Shown here piece after piece: positions 35,007 through 45,616 of a DNA stretch of 64,000 bases. How positions within the stretch are numbered: position 1 is the stretch's first letter; every line of letters begins with the position of its first letter. The notes under the pieces were generated by a model. It was not told the origin of the DNA, searched no databases, and was given only the letters and a program-made list of their open reading frames with translations. Made by a program: the position numbers and the translations under genes. This DNA is from Sesamum alatum (taxonomy: Eukaryota; Streptophyta; Magnoliopsida; Lamiales; Pedaliaceae): the NCBI GenBank assembly GCA_034509735.1, contig JACGWO010000012.1:6198367-6262366 (forward strand). The letters run 5' to 3'.

Positions 35007-35408
35007 CTATATATCTATATATTTTTAACTTTTAATGTATATAAAAGATATATATTTTAATTATATATATTACATATATATAATTAAAATTTAAATTGCA
35101 TATTGATTTAAATCTTAACCGTTAGATTGAAATTAAACAAAATCTACACCGTTGATCTCCTAGTTAAATTTAAACCTTAGATCAAATAGATCCAACGGGT
35201 ATTAAATGATGGTAAAAATGTAATTTTAGAATTAAAAACTAAAAAAAAATAAAAAAATTAGAAAAAGCACGTGAATTACATGAAATCGCGTGAGGGGGGT
35301 AATTGCTCTATTTTGAAAAACACAAGGGGGTAATTTGCTAATTTATTTTTCACAGGGGGGTAATTTGCTCATTTTCGATATCACAGGGGGGTAATTTGTA
35401 TTAAACCC
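34104..35408. mobile_element. Pack-MULE-like element with GC-rich core
   Basis: Flanked by an exact 9-bp duplication TTTTAACAA (34095-34103 and 35409-35417). Termini are GGGAAAAAATGCATGC and TTTGTATTAAACCC. Sub-terminal inverted arms carry 'accccctgtgatat' on the left and 'atatcacaggggggt' on the right. The interior at 34437-34985 is strongly C/G-rich ('cgccgccgccgagttccc' and a C-run near 34760-34795), then (TC)n and (TA)n. Target-site length and structure indicate a Mutator-like element. The core may be captured host sequence, but no protein was recognised: the open frames there are Gly/Arg-rich or Pro-rich and overlap on both strands. Confidence 0.75.
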
Positions 35409-35417
35409 TTTTAACAA

Positions 35418-36539
35418 GGGATAATTACCCTCCTCTGAGATTTGATATAATTACACATAGATTTTCGATAGTTTGAAAAGTTATATTTTGTATACACGAA
35501 GTTTGTTTCTGTCTAACGAATATGTTCATCCATTATTTAAAATTCTCAGAAATAAAAAATTGTTTAACCTGTAATAAGTCAGTAATAAGTTAATCGAGGG
35601 TAAATATCGATTTTTATTTAATATTTTTATTAATAAATGAATTTACACTAATGGAGAGACCTATTTTTCAGATGAAAGCAAACTTCAAGAATACTAAATG
35701 TAATTTTTCAAATCATAAGGGGTCTAAGCGTAATTGCAGCACACCTCATGGGGAGTGTAATATAGGCACAAAATTGGATCAGATAGGCATATTTCACTAA
35801 ATCAATAACATGGCTCATGTGCGCAAAATCAATAACATGCTTATTGTTATATTAATAATCTTGCATAAATTATTAACAATTATGTAATAGTATTTTTGAT
35901 TTTATGTATTAATCCGTTAATTGCTTCGATGATTGACTTTATTGACGCTTTATTTAATAAATTGTTTGTAATATTAATTAATAATTTGTGACACTCATAT
36001 TTTTTTAAGGAATTTTGCTACTTTTTTTAGAATTTTTTAAGTATTGTATAATCATTTGTTCATATCGCTCGATACTATTTTAATACGTCGCGATCGATGT
36101 AAAATACTTATCTTCCAATATTATCACGGATACCACGATTTTGGATTGGCCTTTATTCTGACGGGTCAAAGACGTGCATGAGTGTGTGCAAAGTAGTAGG
36201 AAGATTAAAGTATTGACAAGTTATTGAATAAAAACCTTAATATTATCAAGTAATCCATAATTCGTTTAAATAAGTATCCCATGCATTACGCATTTTCAAT
36301 AAAAAATTTAGTGATATTATAAAATAAACTATTGATGTTATCGCATAAAATTTAATTATTCATAATTTACTAAAGTATGTATCATTTAAATAATATGATG
36401 TCAAATATAATGATTCTCGCGAGTTAAATCACCTAATATATTAAATTAGGTGATGTTCTTGAGATAAGATCAATTGACATTTTTGGGCCGACGTGTGAAT
36501 TGATTGACATAATAATACTCCTACAAAAACGTCTTCTAA
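35418..36539. other. MITE remnant and duplicated spacer
   Basis: 35418-35760 begins GGGATAATTACCC and has MITE-family wording ('gaaaagttatattttgtata', 'ggagtgtaatataggc'), but its right end is unclear. 36120-36539 pairs with 11580-12030 of block 1. No gene was seen. Confidence 0.45.
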
Positions 36540-37330
36540 ATTGAGATTTGTGTTGAAAACAATGACACAATATAATGTTTTGAAATCACACGAATCATAA
36601 TTTGATAAATCAAAATTTGAATTTCGTAAAAATGACGGTACCAATTTTGTAAAATCAGTTTGCAAACAAATAGAACGGGATAAAACACAGAAACAATTTA
36701 AATATGTTATTATTACATAAACTGTAAACAGTAACTTAGCTGTGTCAAAATTGTATCACAACAACTCTAGTTTATAAACCGAATCACAAAATAGTTTAAT
36801 TTTGCTTGTCTTGAAGAAATTAGACGTCTCATTTTCCAATTGTGCATCGGTCCTACACCACTTTTTCCAGAATAAGACAGGGACAAATACAAGCAACTCC
36901 CTTGTGACATTACAAATGAGCAAATTACCCCTCTATGAAAAATAAAATAGCAATAGATTCAGTAAATTCCAGCAACAGATCTAATTTCTTTGATATTTGT
37001 GTTCGAAATAGTGAACAATATAATATATTGAAACCACGCGAATTACAATTTGATAAATCAAATTTTCAGTTTCATAAATATTACAATATCAATTCTATAA
37101 AATCAATTTGCAAACAAACTGAACGGAATAAACACAGAAACAGTTGAGACATGTTGTTCTTACACAAACTGTAAATAGTAACTTACCTATGTCAAAGTTG
37201 TATTGCAACAAATCTGGTTTAACAACCGGATCACAGTATGGTTTTTGCCTACCATGAAGAATTAGACATTTCTTTTCCCAATGTGCATCAGGTTCTACGC
37301 TACTTCTTTAAGGATAAGATAATTTAGAAT
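36540..37330. repeat. Diverged direct duplication of about 340 bp
   Basis: 36545-36890 and 36995-37330 are related in order. Both contain 'cacgaat.a..atttgataaatcaaa', 'tcagtttgcaaacaaa' or 'tcaatttgcaaacaaa', 'gaacgg.ataaa.cacagaaaca' and 'aaactgtaaa.agtaacttа'-type blocks, ending in 'ttccaattgtgcatcgg' or 'tcccaatgtgcatcagg'. Unit identity is imperfect. The origin is unknown. Confidence 0.65.
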
Positions 37331-38154
37331 TCTAACTTTGCGCGATGTCAGAATTCACCTCAATCAACACTCAGTGATCAGAACTTGAGAAAAATCGAAC
37401 TCAGAACTAGTGAAGAAGAGGAAATAGAGAGAAGAGAGAAATGTGTAAGTGTTGTATGAGGTGTATGTTCTCTTTTGCAGCCAGCTTAGCCTTCAGCCGT
37501 TATTAGCCATTAATCCAGAATTTAAAAAAAAATTCCATTTGAAAAACTGGAGAAAAAATAAACATTTAGTAACTGAAAATATTTAAAAATTATAACTAAA
37601 AGTGTTTAAAAACTGTCAGGCTTAAATTTCGAATTATTTCAAACTTTCAGCAAAAAGATTTATACTAAGTCTAATGCTCGCGCTCGACGCCGAGCCAGGT
37701 GGCCAGGAGGCACCAGCGCACGTGTGGACTTTCAACAAGCCCACTCAAATATCCTATAATACCTCAAATGTCAATTGAGGTTTGGACTTAATAAATTGAG
37801 GTTTATTTTTTTTTTTTTTTTTTTTTTTTAAACTTCAAATGTGGGACAAGTAGAGAGTTATTTTAATTTTTACAACTCCATCTCATTATATTCTTATCAA
37901 AGCTCATGTCAATCCCTTCATTTTTCAATTGGGATACCAACACATATTTCCTCCTTTACAATTTAATCTATAAATTAACTTTTTAATTGACATCAAACTT
38001 ATTAGATTAAATTATTGTTTCAAATCACCATACCAAATGCCAATTGCAATAATTTGTGTGTCGAACTGTTCTCATGTAAAACATGTTGGGTAAGAGAACT
38101 GGAAAAAAGAAAAAAACAAATGAGTGACTGAGTTAAGGGTTTGCACGTCCTGCT

Positions 38155-38560
38155 AGATGAAAAAAATGCCAATACCCCCTCCCCTCCAAGAAATGTGCAA
38201 AGACTCCTTGTGAAAAAACAATTAGCAAAATACCACTTATGATTTTAAAATGAAAAAAAAAAAAAAAAGACCATAAGAACAACGGTGTAATGCATGCGCT
38301 TGTCATGCGACTTTGCTTGATTTTTAAATAATATGATATTACTTTATACAAAATTATATATAATATATTAATATTATATATAATAATACAATATATTTTC
38401 ATATTTTTTCTTATCTTTCATTAGACCTCTTTGTCGTCGTTGTCGTTGCCATTGCCGGGCCTCCGCTGCCACCATCCTCCACCATCCCATCGCCACCATC
38501 CTCGCCTCCCTTCCTCCTCCCTCGTCGGCACCAAATCCTCCTCCAGTCTTAACTAACATT
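38155..38560. repeat. Left-half remnant of the 34104-type element
   Basis: 'aaaaaatgccaataccccct', 'ccttgtgaaaaaacaatt', 'gtgtaatgcatgcgcttgtc' and a GC-rich patch (38425-38540) follow the order of the left half of 34104-35408. No right terminus or target duplication was found. Confidence 0.5.
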
Positions 38561-38924
38561 TTTCTTTTTAAAAATTGTTGTCCATTTCAAATATCGGCTG
38601 TCCGCCAGGGCTCTTGATAAATCTCAGTAACGTATCAGGCTTGGGGTGTAAGATAAGTTAATCTTGCTCGCTTATTTTTGAATTTCTTCAATTATTGTTA
38701 TCATTTTGTCTCTCATTTTGAACTTAAAATTACAAATTCAGATTGTGATTATTCGAACTAAAAAAAACAACCCAAAAAATTGAACCCCAAATTCATGCAC
38801 TCTCTCCGAAATCAAGTGATGGGGATCAAGAAGGTTGTTCTACATCATCAAGCACATTTTCTCCTGAGTCCCAATCCCTCCCCTATTCACCCCCTCCCGC
38901 TTCAATTCGCCTATCTCTTAATTA

Positions 38925-40440
38925 AGATAAATTTATTACAAAATTCAATTATGTTCATTCTATTGTTGTTTTAGTTACTTTATAGTACTAGTCATTTACA
39001 ATAATTTTAAAATTCTCAAAATTTTAATTTTAATATTTTTCTAGTATTATTTTTTCCTTTAAAAAAAGAGAGAGGGAGAGATAAGATTGTAAATAGATTA
39101 AACTTCTTATTGGGAGGGTGGAAGTGGTAGAATTCATAATTTTAAAGGGTGAATTATAATTACCTCCATTAAATTAGTATAACTATAAATATCTTTAGGA
39201 AATTACAAGTATCCCATTCTCTTATTTTAACGTCCATTTCTTAGGTTCTCATTTCATTTTTGTGGTGAATCGATCAAAATGCTCTTTTGCATCACCAATT
39301 ATAAATTTTTATATGTTTATGAAAATCTTTTAAATACTTTTATTGATTAATGTGTTCTATGGGATTTTTATTTTGGCCACTCTCAATTTGTTTTTATATT
39401 TTTTCAAATATTTAAAAAAAATTAATAAAGATAAATCAGTAACTCCAATTTCTCATTAGGGCCGAATAATTATTTTTTATTTTAAAAAATATTTATAATT
39501 TTTTAAATAATAAAAAAATATTCATAATAATTTATGACAAATTTTAAAAAAGCATATAATCTGCTCCGATTAAAAGGTAAAGAGGCAACAATCCATTAAT
39601 TGATGGCCACTCTTAGAGGGTAGGGTATGTCTCGTGGTTAGAATTTAATAATTCTAAAAGGACTAGACAATCCATAAAAAAGAAAGGATAAATTACAGTG
39701 ACATCCCCTAAGGTTAGACTTAATTACAAAAACATCCCCTGTCTTTTGTTAAATTACAACTATACCCCTAAGGTTGTAATTGTATTACAACTACCCCTTA
39801 TTCAAAAGGCAAAGCTTACACTAATATCCCCTGAAAAACATTACACTAACACCCCTCAAAGGGTGTAATTGTAATTTCACAAAAGATAGAGGGTATTTGT
39901 GTAATTGAACCTAACCTCTGTAAATGTAATTTACCCAAAAGAACGACAACATGACCTGCACTCACTCCTACCAATTTCCCCTTTTTATAGTATATAATAT
40001 CAGCTCTTAACCAGTTGATGGCTGTGGGTATTTTAAATTTTTTATTGTATTTATACAATAAAATAAAATAAATAACTTATCAAAATTATTGACATATTTT
40101 AATTTTACATGTGGATGATTAAACAAAATAAATAAATAATAATTGAAAGATAGTTACTTTTGGGGTTTGAAGGTATTTTAGTAAAATGCATTCTAAAGCT
40201 CTCACAATTAATAAATAATATAGATATAGATTATGTGATCAGAGTTAATTTCAAACTTTAGTTAGCAGATCAATTCTCTACTTAATTAAATGAGCTCCTT
40301 TATATTTGCGATGACTTTAGTAACTACCACGTTATAAGTTTATAAATATTTTATGTATTATATAAATTTAATAAGAAATCCACTTATGCTAATTTTTCTC
40401 ATTTTTATGATATAAAATAAAGGGGTTAACGTGGGAGGTT
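38925..40440. repeat. Repeat block R, old copy
   Basis: Colinear with 24915-26850 but clearly diverged, and without the GC-rich island. For example 'cttattgggagggtggaagtgg' corresponds to 'cttattgggagggaggaagg' and 'gcagatcaattctctactta' is shared. It contains a MITE at 39686-39942. Confidence 0.7.
39686..39942. mobile_element. MITE, GGGTAAATTACA family
   Basis: Starts GGATAAATTACAGTGACATC and ends AAATGTAATTTACCC. Interior blocks match 10269-10527 in inverse orientation. Flanks AAAAGAAA and AAAAGAAC are 7 of 8 identical. Confidence 0.6.
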
Positions 40441-40444
40441 GAAT

Positions 40445-41870
40445 ATATGCATGTATAGTGTATATATAATTATAGGTATATAAATGAAAAATGTATCTTA
40501 AATTTTCTTAAGATCTGGATTCTTCATTTTTTAACAATTGAAGATCAATGGCTGTTGTAAGAAGAGTATAACAGGCAATTCAACATAATTTTAATGTCGT
40601 TAAGCTTATCTAATAGAAGGGAAGGGTGAGAAATACTTAGCAAAACACAAGGGATTTTTTTACCTATTTTCTTAGCACGAGGAATTTTCAACTAAATTTT
40701 AAAAATATAGAATTTTTTTTTTTGCAATTTATCCAAAGCAGTCTATTAATTGAAGTTCCCCCTTAGAGGGTTGGGTATGTCTGGTGCTTAGAATTTAATT
40801 CTTAAAAGGACTAGACATGATTCCACCAAAATGGAAAAAAAAAAAAGAAAAAAAAAAGAGGAAATATGACAACATCACCCAATTATAATATATCAGCTCT
40901 TAACAAGCGGTTGGAATCTACTTGAAGCATGTGCGTATTTAAATTTGTTATTGTATTCATTTAGTTAAATAATTTATCAAATTTATTAAAATATTTCTAT
41001 ATTAAATGTGGAAGATTAGAAAAAAGATAATAGAAGAGATTCTTATTTTGTGGGTTGAAGGTATTTTAGTAAACGCTTTTATAAAGCTCTCACACTTAAT
41101 AAATAAATAATATGGATACAGATTATGTGGTCAGATTTAATTTCAAATTTTAGTTAGCAGATCAATTCTCTACTTAATTAAATGAGCTCGTTTATATTTT
41201 GCGACGACTTTAGTAACCATCACGTTATAAGTTTTTAAATATTTTATATAATATATAAATTTAATAAGAAATCCACTTATGCTATTTTTTTTTTCTCATT
41301 TTTATGATATAAAATAAAATAAAGAAGTTGACCTTGGGAAGTTGAGTCTTTTGCCCACCCATATTTCACGCCCAGTATTGTTAATTGGGTTGGCTACGCT
41401 AGAAATTAGTAATTATTTTTTGTTGGAAAATGTTAATTGATAAATTAAAGAATAAATCGTGACAAGTGATTGGTTACGATGTGCGACGTATAACATGCTC
41501 GTGATAATTCATGACAACTCATGACAAGTGGATGATGGTTAATAACGTCCAATCATCATCCGGCCGTATCTAAATCAATCGAATAAAGTGTGTCCTTTGA
41601 TTGAAAGAAGACTAAAAATTGAAGATCTAGTAAAGTGTGAGTCTGACGATTTGGGTTATATAATTCAACCTTGCCCTTTCTTTTTGTTCGGAATATGCAT
41701 CAGTCTTTAGAACTACTTACATGGGCGAAAAACTTCCATTTTGAGACCGCGACCTATCGCGGTGTCCACTGGGTGAAACCCTTTAGGTGAAACGGTGCGT
41801 CTATTTGAGTGAAATTATGTGTCATTTGGGTGAAATGATGCGTCCATTCGGATGAAATGTCATAATCTTT
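40445..41870. repeat. Repeat block R, recent near-identical copy
   Basis: Matches 25925-27355 with only scattered differences over about 1.4 kb (for example 'gacaagtgattggttacgatgtg' in both). It follows directly on the old copy of the same family. Confidence 0.85.
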
Positions 41871-42518
41871 CAAATGCATCTTTTCTGACTGGACATGTCT
41901 GTTCGATACACCTTTCAAACTCCTATAAATAGGTCTCCCATTTCATTTCATTATTTATTCAATTCATTCATAGCATACGTGAACATAAAAGCATTCTGCA
42001 AGTAGAGTTTAGCAAAAAAATTTCAAAATATTGATTGGTTCGCCGTTTCTCAAAGTTTGTAATGTTGTTACTTTAGGATAGAAAATCGTTGTATCTTGAA
42101 AGACAAATTGCCGATTTCGTGTGGATTTCCAAGTGGCATTGTAGTCTAATCGAGTCGAAAAATAAAATAATTTCTTTTTTTGAGTTGACACCACTAACTC
42201 TTTTTTCTTGATAAAGTGGTAAAGTAGTGAATGTAGGACCAAGTAATTGCTGGCGTTGTTTTTGCAATTTGAAGATTTTTTTTCTGAATGAATGAATGAA
42301 ATGCAGTTGATATAGTCAAGAATCTCATAAGTATTTCTATTGAGCCATAATTGCATTTCGTTTCTGGCTTTTTTTTTTTTTTTTTTTTTCTCTATAATAG
42401 CAATACTTACTTGATGTATTTTAATAATGACTATTGATTAGTTATAAATATTTGATGTTAAATGTTATTGTATTTATATTATTAATGATTAAAAATAGTA
42501 ACATACAATGGTATAGAG
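41871..42518. other. Spacer with a TATA-type promoter motif
   Basis: CTATAAATAGG at about 41930-41940 is followed by a pyrimidine-rich leader ('tcccatttcatttcattatt'). No convincing open frame follows. A 115-codon minus-strand frame at 42009-42356 has no recognisable domain. A poly-T run lies at 42369-42390. Confidence 0.4.
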
Positions 42519-43200
42519 TAAGGGTGGGCACAGGTCGGATTTTTTCGATTGGGTACACGATTTTATCGGGTAGTATATTTAGGTACTCGACACCAAACCC
42601 GATAAAGTCGAGTACCTGATTTTTTTTTTTTCTTTTTTCGTTTTTGTAATATAAGTGTGACTAAAAGTAGGAGCAACAAAAATATATTTAAAAGCATATT
42701 TTTTCTTTCTGATAATTTTATACTTATAAATTGTAATTTGTTGCATTGTGCTGAATTGATTTTTTTAAAAATATTATACAAAAATTTAATATCAAACTAT
42801 GATATTAATTCATTAATGTTTAATAATAGTATAATATCATAATTAAGTCAAATTAATTGACAAAATAATCTGATTCATAATATAATTAACTTAATAAGTA
42901 GATCAATCAACTTACATATAATTTTCTTTTTACTTTAGTACTTTACTAGTAACAACATATAATTATATTTTCTTTATTTACTTGTAATTTTAAAATTTCT
43001 AGTATTATTTAATTAAATATCGGGTACCCAATTAACTAGATTGGGATGCTTTTTACTATCCGATGACCGATCCGATTGATTCAAAATCGAATTCGGATTA
43101 TCCAAAACATGAAAAATTATAGGAATACTCGACCCAATCTACCCAAACCTGTTCGGATTGAGTCGGTACCTAAATAATCCGACTTGAACGCCCACCCCTA
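42519..43200. mobile_element. hAT-like MITE
   Basis: Terminal inverted repeats are TAAGGGTGGGCAC and GCGCCCACCCCTA-type (right end GAACGCCCACCCCTA), about 10 of 12 paired. Flanking 8-mers GTATAGAG (42511-42518) and ATATAGAG (43201-43208) match at 7 of 8, as expected for hAT. The outer 100 bp repeat words such as 'gggtac', 'cggat' and 'ccgat' in both orientations. No transposase. Confidence 0.75.
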
Positions 43201-43547
43201 ATATAGAGGGGCGATTCCATCCCAATTATTAAGGGCTTATTTGTTTGTACTTACATTTTAATTCTTAACAAAAATATATATTTTTAATTTTGTATAAATG
43301 TTCGTAGTGAAGTATATGTCATTATCGGCGTACTTTTGGGCCAATCTACCCAAACCTGTTCGGATTGAGTCGGTACCTAAATAATCCGACTTGAACGCCC
43401 ACCCCTAATATAGAGGGGCGATTCCATCCCAATTATTAAGGGCTTATTTGTTTGTACTTACATTTTAATTCTTAACAAAAATATATATTTTTAATTTTGT
43501 ATAAATGTTGGTAGTGAAGTACATGTCATTATCGGCGTACTTTTGGG
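43134..43547. repeat. Tandem duplication, 2 x 207 bp, across the hAT 3' end
   Basis: Unit 1 is 43134-43340 and unit 2 is 43341-43547, nearly identical (differences at 'ttcgtag' versus 'ttggtag' and 'agtatatg' versus 'agtacatg'). Each unit holds the last 67 bp of the hAT MITE plus 140 bp of flank. Confidence 0.9.
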
Positions 43548-43568
43548 CCATTCATTCTGTGTCTCAAT

Positions 43569-44530
43569 GGTAAAATTGCAAACTTGATCCCATAAGATGG
43601 GGTAATTTTAAAAATAGTCCCACACTTTATGAATTTTTAAAAATAGTTCCATGTTTGATTAAATTTTATAAAATAAGGACTTTTAGTTGCACAATTAGTC
43701 CCATTCATTACTTGCCGTTAAAACATAACGGCAGATGTCAATTAAATCTCTGTTAACTGTTAATAGAAGACGGAAAAAATAAGTTTGCAACTCACGTGCT
43801 TGTTTTTTTTTAAGGGAAATTGCTTTTCATTCCCTAAAATCATGATTTTGTTCTCATTTCTTCTTCATATTCACTTTTTTAAAATTAATAAATATTGAGA
43901 GAAATTATCAGTTTTTTAACATATTGAGATTGAGATTAATACAATGATAAAAACATATTGAGAAAAATTTAAATTAAATTAAATTACACAAGATATAATG
44001 ATATATAAAAATTAAATAGATGTTCATCAACTGATTGGGAAACTGTTGTAGAGAACCTGATTGCGAAAATAGATGTTCATAACAATTAAATAGATGAACA
44101 TCTATTTACTTGTTATCATTATATCTTGTGCAATTTAAGTTTTCTCAGTATAATTTTATCATTGTATTAATCTCAATCTCAATATATAATTAAAAAATTG
44201 ACACTGTCTCTTAATATTTATTAACTTTGATAAAATGAATTTGAAGAAGAAATGAGGATAAAATGAGGATTTTAGGTAATGAAGAGCAATTTTCCTATAA
44301 AAAAACAAGCACGTGAATTGCAACTTATTTTTTCCACCTTTTATTAACAGTTAACAGAGACTAATTGACATTTGCCGTTAAGTTTTAACGACAAGTAATG
44401 AGTGAGACAAATTGTACAACTAAAAATTTTCATTTTACAAAATTTAATCAAATATAAAATTATTTTTAAAAATTTATAAAGTGCAAAACTATTTTTAAAA
44501 TCGCCTTGGGACCAAATTTGCAATTTTGCC
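43569..44530. mobile_element. Foldback Mutator-like element
   Basis: Exact 10-bp target duplication GTGTCTCAAT (43559-43568 and 44531-44540). Termini are GGTAAAATTGCAAA and TTTGCAATTTTGCC. The arms are inverted copies over nearly the whole length, for example 'gcaactcacgtgcttgtttt' on the left against 'aaaacaagcacgtgaattgc' on the right, and 'tagatgttcat' near both sides of the centre. No coding sequence. Confidence 0.85.
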
Positions 44531-44739
44531 GTGTCTCAATCCTATTGTTTCCAAATTTGGACGCATCACTTTCGGGCAAGGGGGTCTTGTCAGAAATTGA
44601 AGTCAATTGTAAAAAACTCATCCTGACATTGACAACTATCTCTATTTTACTGAGGTGCAGGTATTATTTATCTATGTAACTGAGCAGGTGGGTTTCCCTT
44701 TTTGAAACTCAAATCTTGACCAAAATTAAGTAAATATTA

Positions 44740-45161
44740 GGATAAATTACAACTACTTTTAATGAGATTTCACATAATTATAAATACTCTCTTATTGTTT
44801 GAAAAATTATAAATACCCTCTTGAAATTTGTAACTGTCTAACAAATAACTTATTTCCATCCATTTTTATGTGTGACCAAAATATCCTTATGCATTTTATT
44901 TAATTTTTAAAATCTTTTGACCTTTTTTGGGCTACAATGCGTAGGGAGAGGTTCTTAAATTTTTTACACAGAGAAGTGAATAATGAAATTTGCCTCGATT
45001 GATTTTTTTAAAATTTAAAAAAATAATCAAGGGCAAAATGGTAAATTTGGGGCATTTGGTTGAAAATTATAAAACTTTAAGGGGGTATTTGTAATTTTTC
45101 AAACAACAAAGAGATATTTATAATTATGCCAAACCTCAGAGGAGGTAGATGTAATTTACCC
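44740..45161. mobile_element. MITE, GGGTAAATTACA family, with exact 9-bp TSD
   Basis: Termini GGATAAATTACAAC and GATGTAATTTACCC, flanked by identical TAAATATTA (44731-44739 and 45162-45170). 422 bp. The interior parallels 12676-13068. Confidence 0.85.
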
Positions 45162-45212
45162 TAAATATTATTAAAAGGTAAAGTATATATCTCTTTAGGG
45201 CTAATATTACAT

Positions 45213-45576
45213 TAATGAGGAGAAAAATATTATTCACAAAAAGGCCCTCCAACTTATGGCAAATTAGGCAAATACCCCAAATGGAAGTTAAAGGAGGAGT
45301 TGAGGGGAGTTAAGAGATGGAAGTTAAGAAAGGAGTGGGCATGCGAAATGACCATCATACCCTCGGCAGATCAATTCTAGGCCGTAGGATCAAAGGGCAA
45401 TACTGTAATTTCACTCCCAAAAAATTACTATAAATAGGGGGGTGAATTCATTTGTAAACTTACTTTTTTAGATATATGAAATTTATAATTTACAAGTTAC
45501 TTTACTTTTCTAGCTTCTTGTGTTGGATTGGTGTAAACCTGCCTAGGCTACATTCTTTCCGAATTATACACCATCA
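45213..45576 (+). repeat. 5' LTR of retrotransposon B
   Basis: 364 bp, ending CACCATCA. The first two bases are TA instead of TG, probably a G-to-A change. A TATA box TATAAATA lies at 45429-45436. Confidence 0.85.
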
Positions 45577-45579
45577 GCT

Positions 45580-45597
45580 TGGCGCCGTCTGCGGGAA
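45580..45597 (+). promoter_or_regulatory. Primer-binding site of retrotransposon B
   Basis: TGGCGCCGTCTGCGGGAA lies 3 bp after the LTR. It differs from the site in element A by one base. Confidence 0.7.
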
Positions 45598-45616
45598 CGG
45601 AGTCTAGGCATCGAAA

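Noticed and set aside
34417..35060. Gly/Arg-rich and Pro-rich frames on both strands
   Set aside because: Low-complexity C/G tract inside the Pack-MULE-like element gives open frames in several phases; no homologous domain seen.
35418..35760. Complete MITE next to the Pack-MULE-like element
   Set aside because: The left end fits the family, but no matching right end or target duplication could be found.
42009..42356. Minus-strand frame of 115 codons
   Set aside because: No recognisable domain, AT-rich codons, and no partner in the duplicated block.
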